Assembly: GCA_030867875.1 (NCBI GenBank)
Contig: JAOWCC010000019.1
Span: 77,590,861-77,654,860, forward strand
Origin: Actinernus sp. WN-2022
Taxonomy: Eukaryota > Cnidaria > Anthozoa > Actiniaria > Actinernidae
Direction of reading: 5' to 3'
Length of the DNA stretch: 64,000 nt
Shown one piece after another: positions 24,262-34,172 of this stretch (its first letter is position 1; each line of letters starts with the position of its first letter). The position numbers and the translations under genes are program-made. A model generated the notes under the pieces. That model made no database searches and was not told where the DNA came from. It saw only the letters and a list, made by a program, of their open reading frames with translations.

Positions 24262-24520
24262 TAAGTTTGACTGGAGTTGCATACCCAGATAAGGATGATG
24301 TTCGACGGGTTTTAATTCTTTTCCACAGAGTGAATAATGAAAATTCACCTGCGACAGTTTTTTTTTTGCGGTGAATACTAAGAATATAGCACTTTGAGGC
24401 GTTAAATTCCATCTGCCAGGACTCAGACCACTTAAATAGTCTATTCAGTTCTTCTTGCAACTTTAGTGTATCGTTCTTATCGGCTTCAATGTCCCTAAAT
24501 AGTAAACAGTCGTATGTCAA
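24262..24520 (-). pseudogene. Non-LTR reverse transcriptase fragment, frameshifted
   Basis: Minus-strand fragment with TYDCLLFRDI, then LNRLFKWSESWQMEFNASKC, then in another frame LCGKELKPVEHHPYLGMQL. These are the segments after the RT catalytic motif. The usual Y-A-D-D quartet is damaged (TYD remains) and the frame is broken, so it is inactive. It is tail-to-tail with the plus-strand fragment at 23483-24183. Confidence 0.75.
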
Positions 24521-24977
24521 TAGAACCGAAATAGCTAGGGTACAATAAATAACATAGTACAGCCATCTTCATTCAATCCTTCTGCTGATCCTGATCTCCA
24601 CAGATCCGGAAACACTTTTGTTTGTAACAGCGGTCCTTGCATGCAGCCTTTTTTGTGATTTAAAAGGCTTTATTGACTTTACGGTCTTTATCTCGTCAGA
24701 GATATCAGTAAAAGAAAAAAAGAACTAATAGCTACAATAATCAACACTAACCAATGAAGATGGGTTTCAAGATGAAATATCTTTGCACAGGGGCGTAGGG
24801 AGGTCCTGAGACATTTTCATTGATGATTTCTGTCAATCTCTCTTCTGTAACTTTTGTTTTTCAGTGCCTCTCCGAGTTGTTTTGTTTGTATAACTAGATA
24901 AAAAACTATGATTACAGGACCTAAATAAAGTCAGAATGCAACCGAAACGGTAGACTTTCTCAAAGTCCTTCTTAGCC

Positions 24978-25840
24978 CTTCAAACTTCAAACTTCAAACT
25001 TCAAACTTCAAACTTCAAACTTCAAACTTCAAACTTCAAACTTCAAACTTCAAACTTCAAACTTCAAACTTCAAACTTCAAACTTCGAACTTCGAACTTC
25101 GAACTTCGAAATTCGAAATTCGAACTTCGAACTTCTCGCATGAATGGAAAAGCCAAATGGCTTGAGTTTGTCCCAGCCGTCTATATCAGTGCCAGAGGAA
25201 ATTTGGCCCCGGATTAACATATTTTCTTCTTGCAAAAACCGTATACGACAATTCTGTCGGTGCATGGTACGTTGGATCTTGCGGAGAGATCTGATCAGCC
25301 AAAAATACTAATATAATTCTATATACGTTGTTCGATCAGCTTTTCTGTAGTCCTTGGACTTGTTTACTTATCGTTTAAGAGTACGCAACTCTCATAGGCA
25401 AATTATGAATGGTTGCCAGAAACCCGAGAATTTCCACGTTACTTAGGCCTTGTAGGAAGTATTTTTGTATTATCTCTTGAATACTTCCTCCATTACCACT
25501 TAAAGCGGGAGTGTACTGCGGTAAAACACAGCCACGTAGCTGTATCAGCACTGTTAAAGATAATAGAAACAACAACACTTTGTACAAACCATCCGCCATC
25601 TTGTGTTCTTTTCCTAATGAGCATGGTCTGGGTACGAGAAGTTTGAAGTTTGAAAGTTCGAAGTTTGAAGTTTGAAGTTTGATTTTTCAGTCTCCAAAAA
25701 GGAACGTAAGTTTATAAAAATTAAAAACAAAAACAAAAATTGAAGTAAGTTACGACGTTTTCCAATCATTCAGCCCTCTACTTTTTAGTTAGTTCGTATT
25801 TTCCAGTGTTGATACGAACTAGGAAGTTTGAAGTTTGAAG
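24978..25840. mobile_element. Foldback-like element with inverted 7-bp satellite arms around an integrase-like remnant
   Basis: A (CTTCAAA)n array runs 24978-25085 and turns into CTTCGAA units to about 25134. The complementary units (GAAGTTT)n appear at 25637-25681 and 25822-25840. Between them lies the minus-strand integrase-like remnant 25145-25599. The arms are satellite, not a unique inverted repeat. Confidence 0.6.
25145..25599 (-). pseudogene. Integrase-catalytic-domain-like protein, two fragments
   Basis: Upstream piece 25599-25375 starts MADGLYKVLLFLLSLTVLIQ (hydrophobic leader), then IIQKYFLQGLSNVEILGFLA, a helix-turn-helix-like segment. Downstream piece 25265-25145 has GTDIDGWDKLKPFGFSIHA, matching the D-G-x-D-K-L-K-P-F-G-F-x-I-H strand of a family of transposon-derived integrase-core proteins abundant in cnidarians and fish. 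The remaining catalytic residues are lost: after SIHA the frame runs into the satellite. Family recognition is from motif memory; the exact superfamily is uncertain. Confidence 0.65.
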
Positions 25841-26937
25841 TGGCCCTTCTCGTCCACCGTACTTTTCCCACTTGCAGCGCGTCAAATTTACCGGTTGATT
25901 TTTCACTCAACCGAAGGCGTGGCTTATGACGTACTAAGATTTGCCCAATCACAAAGCGTCAATTCTTCAGGCATTGTATGTTGACGTGTCTAGTTATGGT
26001 ATTTACAATTTCATTGTGCTCAGAAAGAGTTTGTCAAAGGCGCGAAATGTAAGCTCCGCCCCTGAAACGTGTTTTCGCGCCAATACATAAACCCCCGAAA
26101 CAAGTCGAACTCGCCTCTCGCTTCGATTCTCGCGCTCGATTTTTGACCCAGTAATCGCTAGCAAGTCTACCGAAATGGTAGCTTGCAGTAAAACCGACTA
26201 TAGGGGCCTATTAATTTTACAGCCTATACTTGTCTTATTACAAATGAATGTTGGGCTTGAGGAGCTGTTGAAATACACAAAACATGACCTGGAAGTGCAG
26301 AAAAAGGCATTTGCGAAAGTCTAAATCTAAAACTTTCACGGGGGAGCTTACAGGCTTACAGCTTACACGTGTATTTTACTAGTTTGGCCATTGTTTTTTG
26401 ACGTTTAAATGTAACTGAAACTACACGGGTAAAAGTTTTGTTGCATTAGCCCCTGGATACCTGGATACGCCCCTGTCTGTAGATTGTAAAAAACTGTTTT
26501 GACTGGGATAGAATATTTTGTATATGTTTCTTGGTAGTAAGTAAGCTACAAGAGCCAAAACCTCACACAAATATTCCTCGACTCCGAATTTATTGTCTCG
26601 AAATAGGTTATGTTTTACTTTCCTGCTTCATAAATTTTCGTGCCAACTCCTATTCACCGCTACCCGGTGAATATAGCGACATAGTTAAAATTCTCGACCA
26701 GTTATAACGCATGGAATCACAGTATGTTCATTAGTGAAATTAGTTATAAGGCAAAAAGAAACCAAAAAGCGTTTGAGAATCACACACGATCAAGAAGACT
26801 GAAGAGAAGCTCCACGGACTGTACACAAAATTCTCCTGACTCCAAAATTGACGCTGAACGAAGATCCGGTACTCAAAAGACTTGTTGTGAAATACTGTGC
26901 GACAAGCTAAAAAAATCATCACTCCAACGGAAATAAA

Positions 26938-27440
26938 GAAAGGCTACGGTTACGGTAATGCTACGAACATGCCGTATAGTTGGTTCCACTCATACAAAAT
27001 CTGCTCTAATATATGACTTTCTCTAAGAGGCCACGTCAGGACTAAGGATTTTAGTTACTTAACCTTTGAAAGTAGCCCATGCATCAAAGTTTTCTTGTTG
27101 GTGCGTTGTGGACTTTGTGAAGCTTTTCTTTTCCGACTGTGGATGAGAAACCCCTCTTAGTAACCACTTTCTTCAGGCGTGAGCTCTGACATAGTATGCC
27201 TTGGCCTATTCTTTGGGCTTGGAGTCATTAACACCGGCATCACTGCCGGGCATCACTGATTCCCGCGTCAGAACTGTTATTTCCAGTCAGTTTTTCACAC
27301 AATGGCAAAGCTTCAAAGACAGAACTGACCAAATGCATGCTGACAATTTTTGTCTAGGAAGCCCCATGCGATGCACGCGTAGTGTAACGGTGCCGTAGTC
27401 AGTGCTGTAGCTTGTCCTACTCATACGAAATCGAATAATT
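26938..27440. repeat. TACGG/CCGTA-rich dispersed repeat, copy 1
   Basis: Left GGCTACGGTTACGGTAATG, then ACATGCCGTA and CCACTCATACAAAATCTGC. Right CGGTGCCGTAGTCAGTGC, then CCTACTCATACGAAATC. The same words recur at 29480-29580 and 33903-34172. Non-coding. Confidence 0.6.
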
Positions 27441-29066
27441 TGTTATTCGATCGAACGAACAAAGAACAGCAGTTGTTAATCAGATTGTATGATACCGGTC
27501 AGTCGAATCATGGTTAACTAAGATGGTTTATTACTTGTGTCAAGAGTAGCCTGCACAACAGGCGCTTTGAGGAGAGACAGCGAGCAAAAAGTAGTGAGCC
27601 GGAGCAAGCCGCGAAAAAATAGGCCCTTCTTCTTCTCTCTCGTGCCAGTCTCCTTTTTCCGTTTTCGCTCGGCCAAAATCATTTTATCACTTTCTTTGCA
27701 TTTAAATAACATCGAGGGCTTTCTTCAGTGAACTCGTAACCTGGATGAGGCTCGACACAAGATGGAAGTTACAGTACTTGGTTTATTGTAGTGCAATGAC
27801 GGATACTGAATTACCAGTCAGGATATTCGTTCGATATTTAGTAGTGTTTACAACATGAGTAGGGGTGTTGTATCAGCCTTTACAATTTCGAGAAATTGTA
27901 AGTAAGAGTTTCATACCGAGAACCCAGGTTCTAAGCTCTAAATATTAGGGGATTAGAACCGAAGGTTCGAGGTGTGAAACTGACTTATATCACATTTGGC
28001 GAGGTTTAAAACTGAGTTATAAACCTCCCTGCAAGAGTCTATTGTTCAACGGGTTTATACCAGAGTTCACCCCTATGAAGAACAAAGAAAACCGTGTTAA
28101 GTGTGATATAAAGGCTGAATGTTGTAAACTACTTGTGAAATGAATAGATAACTAAAATCCATTGGGATGCTTCGAGGCTTTGCATCGCACAAACGCAAAA
28201 CAATGTGATGTCATTTTACAATACACCGTATTTATATTAACTTGAAATGAATGAATGAATGAATGAATACATCTTTGCGGAATGGAACTTAAGTTCCAGT
28301 CAGGTTGCTGGTGTATATTATTGCATTTTTGTTCTAACTTTAGAGAAACTGGGTTTATGAATATTGATAATTAGCTAGTTACAACCACTGTGAAGTGATC
28401 GTATACTCTTCTGATACAACGACTAGTAGTTTGTAATGGTTTACAGGGGTATGCACGTGACCTGAACTGCGCATTTGGATAGGCTAACACCCTTATGAAT
28501 TATTAATGAATTTTACAATGTCCTTTACAAACATTAATTACTGAGAACAGCATAGGTGTATTTACGATATTCTAAAGATAAAGTTGCGGTTTACAGATTT
28601 CGTATGAGTTGAGTAGGTTCCGCACGAGGGCGCAGAATATATCCCATACCTCGAGCGAAAGGTCAATACAATGCTTATTTCCACAATGGCGAGGTTTTCT
28701 CGTGATACACAATAACAACATCTCTTTTCGTAAATCATTAGGATCATTGTTTGCTAGTCATAGTTGCATAAAATTACTGTTCACAAGCCTTCGTATTGTT
28801 TTATTTTTAAATTGTCTCGATTCTTTTAACCAACATAGCTTGTTGTGTAGTGGAATATGACAGAGGACAAGAATCCAGAAGAGCGAGCTAGGGTTCGAGT
28901 TCGATTCTCGGCGGTCGTCACACATTCTGTTTTTTCCATCTTCATCTTTCAAGTTACTTCTCTGTAGGTAAAAAGTAAATCAGTAGTTCTAAGTTACTAG
29001 GAGATGCGCTAGGGAATAAGTGGAGAGGAATATACATTAAAATGCAAGGAATATGTGTTAAAGAAT

Positions 29067-29258
29067 AGACCCTTTCAGCTTGTGCCCCATTTCAGACCAC
29101 GTGACTTTTCCCTTGAGTAATATATTTTTGTTTTTCTGTATCCCAAGAGGAAATGTACCAGTTTCTATAATTAGAAAACAAAGCACTGAATCCTTCTGGA
29201 GAACTGTCACGTGGTCTGAAATGTGGCAACAAACAGGCAAGCTGAAAGTGTCTATTTG
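29067..29258. mobile_element. MITE with AATAGAC...GTCTATT ends
   Basis: Inverted ends AATAGACCCTTTCAGCTTG and CAAGCTGAAAGTGTCTATT enclose inverted inner blocks (CCATTTCAGACCACGTGAC / GTCACGTGGTCTGAAATG). About 190 bp. The opposing frames are by-products. Confidence 0.75.
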
Positions 29259-29479
29259 CAATATGCAAGGGGAATATATGTTAAAGAATTGATAATATAC
29301 AAAGGGAATATATATAGTCTCCCGCAAAGGACAAAGAAAGTGAGGGGGTATGGGATATATTGGTGTTAGTAGAAGAAAGGAAACAGAGCCAAAGTAACAA
29401 TAAGACACGGTTACTCTGTACGGCATTAAAATGGTTTCCCTATTCTTTTTGTCATGTTGATCCAATCCAGAAGCCTGTC

Positions 29480-29580
29480 CAATCAAATTACAGAGTTACG
29501 GTACAGCACGGTTACGGCACAGCTATGGTAAGGCTACGGACATGCCGTAGTTTGTCCCACTCACACGAAATCTGCTCTAT
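29480..29580. repeat. TACGG/CCGTA-rich dispersed repeat, copy 2
   Basis: Contains GTTACGGTACAGCACGGTTA, then GGCTACGGACATGCCGTAG and CCCACTCACACGAAATCTGC. These words match the copies at 26938 and 33903. Confidence 0.65.
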
Positions 29581-29989
29581 TGTCATTAAGGACGTGACCT
29601 TATTAACTGAAACTGACCTTCAAAAGAAAGCTTGTTTAAACCAATGATAATATAGATGGAGAAAATCAAAGGTGAAACTAACGGTTAAATGCTTTGTTTT
29701 GAGCGTAAAACATACTATAAGTCTTTAGAGATTTTCCGTAGAAATCTAACTCAAAGTTCGTAACTGTTCTGAATTCGGAGAGATCAACAGATGGCTCTTT
29801 CAAAACAACTTAATTAAAACCAATAGTCGGCCAGGAATAGGATTGATTACATCTTAGCTCAATTTGTATAGTACCATTAACGTACAGGACTGTAATTAAA
29901 ATACTCAAATCTTACTCGTTGTTGTTTTGATCAATATATAGATAGCAATAAGCTAAAGAGATGTAAAATGTAAAGAGGTAAAGTAAAAT

Positions 29990-30073
29990 TCTATATGAAT
30001 ATATTCAAATGCACTTCACAAGGTTATTTTTGTGGCGCAATGTGCTGTCGTGCAGTTTACAATCATGAGTGAT
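29990..30073. repeat. Dispersed repeat, copy 2
   Basis: Same family and orientation as 6840-6953, with GCACTTCACAAGGTTATTTT and ACAATCATGAGTGATT shared. It is shortened internally. Confidence 0.7.
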
Positions 30074-30451
30074 TGTTAGTACCTCAGAATATATACCAGA
30101 CTTTTGTAATAACTATTTTTCAAACGTATGTTCTATTCAATCTTTTGTCATCTCATAGATACACAAGACCAGGCCGAACTATTCTTATACAAAACAAAAC
30201 TAACTAAATAGAATGAAGGTTTGATTAAACAAAGGGTCGTGTGTTCCAAACAAAAGTGTGACTTTTCCTAAATTTAAGTAAACTGTATATATTATTGTAT
30301 GTTTTCCCTGAAGTAGAATTTTGTCTAAAATTCTGAAATACATTATCCTAACACTTCGGAAGGCAAGCTATAATGTATATAAGCGTAAACATGAGGCGAT
30401 GACATTTTCTGCTTCAAGCCTATGCCTATATATATATATGTCTTGCTTTCT

Positions 30452-31737
30452 TTAAGGTTACCGTATACCTTCGCGGATGTGTCTCGCAAATAAAATCGTA
30501 CGCGCATCGTTTCTAAGGAAACTATAGAAACCTATATATCACTGGAAAGATTATACAATGTAGAATGCGCTGAAATGGTTTCTTCGCACAAATATTACAT
30601 TTTCAGAAAATGCTAAGGCAACAAACGCAAAAAGGACGAGTCTCAAATAAGTGAATTTATGTGCCTCTGCGTTTGCGCCTACGAACGATTCAGCTGCATA
30701 ATGTCAATCAGCACATGATAGCCTGTCAAAGTGTGTGAGCGTTTTGTTATATTTTACTTTGTTCAAATGCAATTCATCTTCAAAGTTTCAATCGAAATAA
30801 TTTCTGTGTTTCATCGCGAAAAGTACTCGTATAAGAAAACTAATTAAAATAACGCTAAACGCTCACACACTTTGGTTCGTAAGTAGCTCCTCTAACTTCA
30901 GGCCAAGTTTCATCAAGATCTCACAAGTCTTCATACCCTATAAATTCATCCAAAGACAGCGAGTACTCATAAAAATCTATCGGAGTTTTTGGCTCTGAAG
31001 AGTTAGTAAACACATCACACCTCATCAAAGCAAACGTCAACACTAAAACCAACTAGCCAATTATATGTAAGGACCCCCGGAGCTTATGAATAGGCCAGAA
31101 ATTCGCGGGAAATTAGTAAGTAGCTCAAATTGCATAAGAAACCTGCATTCCGCTCTCGCGTACTAGTGTAGTTTCACAAATATTCGACAGAGCATTGTGT
31201 TATGGCCAAAACTGGAGATAATGCACAAAAAAAGAAAAATAACGGTAGATCAACGGGTTGTACCAATAAGGGAGAGGGCCGGATAGCGAAAATAAAACCG
31301 CGTCGAAAGGCAATTGAAAAGCGAGTTGTAAGTAACCTCGTGCTCCGAACGTTAACGTTGACCCTAAACCTGCTATGTTAGCGGCGATGAGATCTCTTGG
31401 GTATGTATAGCTTTTAGTTTCTACTCAAGCACATATCTTCCCGTGTTGATGTTCTTATAAACGGCTAACGGAATAATTGTTACATATTTGATGGCGACTT
31501 ATTCGCAGATAAGCGAATGCCTGTGGTACGTACATGTAATGGGATTAGAGGGATTTATAACGCCTAAGCGATTTATTTACTTTCCTTCAAAATACGTTTT
31601 TTTCTAATATCTCTCAAACTATTGCATGTTTTAAATATTTTTTTTCGGAAAATTGAAGATCAATCCATCAACTTCAAAAGAATTTAAAAAAAGTTTTTTT
31701 GAAGAAAACGTGCCGCGAAGGTATACGGTAACCTTAA
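30452..31737. mobile_element. 1.28-kb TTAA-flanked element with perfect 21-bp inverted ends
   Basis: TTAA (30452-30455) precedes GGTTACCGTATACCTTCGCG. The exact complement ends at 31733 and is followed by TTAA (31734-31737). Perfect ends suggest a young insertion. The interior has one exon-like segment (31202-31327) but no transposase. Flanking TTAA fits Kolobok or piggyBac superfamilies. Confidence 0.8.
31202..31327 (+). CDS. Candidate first exon inside the 1.28-kb TTAA element
   Basis: ATG opens 42 codons, starting MAKTGDNAQKKKNNGRSTG and rich in K/R near the end (KIKPRRKAIEKRV). It runs in phase 0 to a strong GTAAGT donor at 31328. The basic composition suggests a nuclear or DNA-binding N-terminus. 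No downstream exon was found within the element. It may be a remnant of the parent transposon's gene. Confidence 0.3.
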
Positions 31738-31910
31738 ATCACGTTTTTCATAGTATGGCCGTGTCACGATCTTAAGTCCAATTCAGTGGCAATCATGGCC
31801 CTAGTCCTCTTCAAATTCTCTGTAATGCCTCATTGGCTTCCAGTCTATGGATTTCAAAAATGTTCAGTTGTCACTTCTCGTCATATTTTGCCACGAAATG
31901 ATGTTCAGGA

Positions 31911-32319
31911 GGAGGGGGGGGGTACTCCTGTTTGTGACGTATTATGTATGTGCCGCCCGGGTGGGTCAGGGTTTTGAGGTTGGTTTGAGCAGGTAGGGTC
32001 AGGGTTTTGACCTGATTTGGGCAGATCAGGGTCAGGATTTGAGTATAATTTTGGTTCAGTCAGGGTCGGGGTTCAGGTTTTTCTAGGCAGTTAGGGTTCA
32101 GTTTTTTTTAGCTACTATGTCAAAAAAAAGACATTCTGTACCGTGTTTTGAAAACAAATTAAAGAAGGAGCAATCAGGTTTTTTTTCCCCAAAAAGGGGG
32201 CAATCAGGGTTTTGGAGCTCGGATTAGGTCAAACAGGGTCAGGGTTTGAGCCTCTTGGCCTCACATACATACCCATTTTTCATGTAAGTACCTCCCCCCC
32301 CCCCCCCCCCCCCCCCGGG
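31911..32319. mobile_element. G/C-run-terminated element, subtype A copy 1
   Basis: Starts with a G run followed by GTACTCCTGTTTGTGACGT. Ends CATGTAAGTACCT, then a run of about 25 C (32293-32317). The interior has GGTCAGGGTTTTGA repeats. It shares interior and ends with 46906-47206. Confidence 0.75.
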
Positions 32320-32564
32320 CTGTCTGGGTCGTTTTCTTCGAGTTAAACAGCAATCGACAAGAGGCTTGAGCTAGCAGTCTGAAAAAGTGTTTTTCTATCT
32401 GTTCTCGGTCTTGTTTAAGTTGCTCCAAACTGAACAAGCTCTCTGCCAACGTAGCAGTGCTCGAAGCTAAGGATAAATGATGCGCACACGTGTATTCCTA
32501 AAATCCGACTTCGCGCCCTGCTCATTCCATGTCTGCTATCTTGAACTCCGGATTTAAAAGATAA

Positions 32565-32731
32565 GCCTAAGACTTTAACAGGTTCAAGTTTTCTTAATTT
32601 GTAATTTACTGTGAGTTTACTAGCTAAAGTTAGAAAATTATTTACTAAAAAGTTTAAGACCTCGGAAACTAGTATTTGAACTCCAGAGCCTTCGTTCTTT
32701 CGGCCAGCGGAGCATAACGTTTTTCCATGGG
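32565..32731. repeat. Dispersed ~170-bp repeat, copy 2
   Basis: Partner of 16850-17023: shares TTAATTTGTAATTTACTGTG, then CCAGAGCCTTCGTTCTTTCG and GGAGCATAACG. Non-coding. Confidence 0.7.
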
Positions 32732-33902
32732 GTGTGGCGCTTACCCCAGGGTTAAATCACCAGCCCGAGGTTAAACTGTACAGATTACAATTACAGATTT
32801 AGCGCTATCCTAGGGATAAAGCTACCCTCGCTTTGAACAACCGGGCCTGGGTCTTTTTCTAGAACGTTGTTCATGTCTGTCCTGGGTCTTCAATAAAGAG
32901 GTCGAGCAGTTTGCAGCGACTGTAGTGTGAACTAGCAATCAATGGGCGGGGTGCATGGTCTAATATAGAGAACGATCTAGAGAATCAGTTGTTGCACCGA
33001 ATATAATCTATTTGATTGTTTTATGGAATATTATATATCAGTGATATAGTAATGACATTTCCATGCAATTTCCTATTTGCAGGTTATACGTGTATAATAT
33101 CTAGACAGAGAATAAACCCAAACAGCAGAAGCTTTGTTTTAGCTCTTGAATTTTGATCCAAATTTTCTCGTAGCCCGATTCGATATGGTTTGTCGTCCTG
33201 CCCTTTTGAAATTGGAATTCTGTGTTTCCTAGAATTGCTCTCCATTCCCAAACCCATACCGTTTTATAAATGACCAGCTCTTAAAGAGCTTTAGAAACCG
33301 CAATATATTTGGACGATGGAAGAATTCCTACTCGTCTGAAATTCATTCGCGAGTGGAAAACGTCCACGAAAGCGGGGAAAACCACTAGAAACGTCTGTAT
33401 TGTAGGCTAAAAGAGCTTCTACGGTTGTGAACAGCAACATTTTTTTCCCTTCATGTCGCGTCGGTCAACAGGTTTGTGCGCCTTGACGTGGGGCAAACTT
33501 TCCGTGCTGCGTATTTCGTTAGCGGATGATTCACTCGTATCCGTCTGATTTTTCTCGAGAAGACGTGGAACTACCAGAAAGCCTAGAGCGGATACTCTGG
33601 GTGCCAGAAGTCCTTCTCGCTAGGTTTACCAAGAGCGCCGGAATAACCACTGGAACCCATGCAAGCGTAACATTTCGATTGACACAATCTAAGCCAATAA
33701 AAAAAGCAGTAATTACACTTGTGTCAGTCGTGTGCCTCGTGGCAGTTTCAGCGTGGGATGACATTCTAAAGTTGTCAACTGTAAAACGGACCAGGCGGGA
33801 AATAAACAGAGTTTCAAGTCGCGGGTTTATGGCGACTACAACACCGGTGAAGAAGCTTATCTTTAATACCATCGTTCAAGAGCCGTTTATGTTGTAGAGC
33901 TT

Positions 33903-34172
33903 GTGAGTGGGACAAACCGGCTACGGCATGCCCGTAGCCTTACCGTAACCGTAACCGTCAGTACTGTAGAGCAGATTTCGATTAGACTGAGCGGATTTCG
34001 TATGAGTGGGACAAAAATACGGCATGTCCGTACTGTAAAGTACTGTATCATAACTCTGAGATTTGATTGGAAACCAATTCAATGTCAGTAACCGTACAGT
34101 AACCGTACAGTAACCGTACAGTAACCGTGCTATGCCTATAGTCAGTACCGTAGTTTGTTTGTCCCACTTGTC
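33903..34172. repeat. TACGG/CCGTA-rich dispersed repeat, copy 3, with 12-bp tandem units
   Basis: Contains ACCGTAACCGTAACCGTCAG, ATACGGCATGTCCGTAC and four tandem units of CAGTAACCGTA (about 34085-34130). GTGGGACAAA near the start and TTTGTCCCAC near the end form an inverted pair, so this is probably a foldback-type element. Confidence 0.7.

Larger units (their letters stand above)
25842..30455. other. Gene-poor stretch
   Basis: No exon chain or protein family is recognisable on either strand. It holds the TACGG-rich repeats, an (AATG)n microsatellite at 28245-28269, a MITE at 29067-29258 and a dispersed repeat at 29990-30073, each listed separately. A B-box-like phrase (GGTTCGAGTTCGATTC, 28892-28907) has no matching A box. 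Confidence 0.5.

Noticed and set aside
24978..25134. CRISPR-like array
   Set aside because: Units are contiguous 7-mers with no spacers; it is a microsatellite in a eukaryotic genome.
29058..29486. 142-aa minus-strand frame
   Set aside because: It runs through the inverted-repeat MITE at 29067-29258 and its symmetric halves; no family similarity.
33531..33897. Overlapping open frames on both strands (~113 and ~123 aa)
   Set aside because: Neither resembles a known family, there is no splice chain, and open frames on both strands often arise by chance in GC-richer patches.
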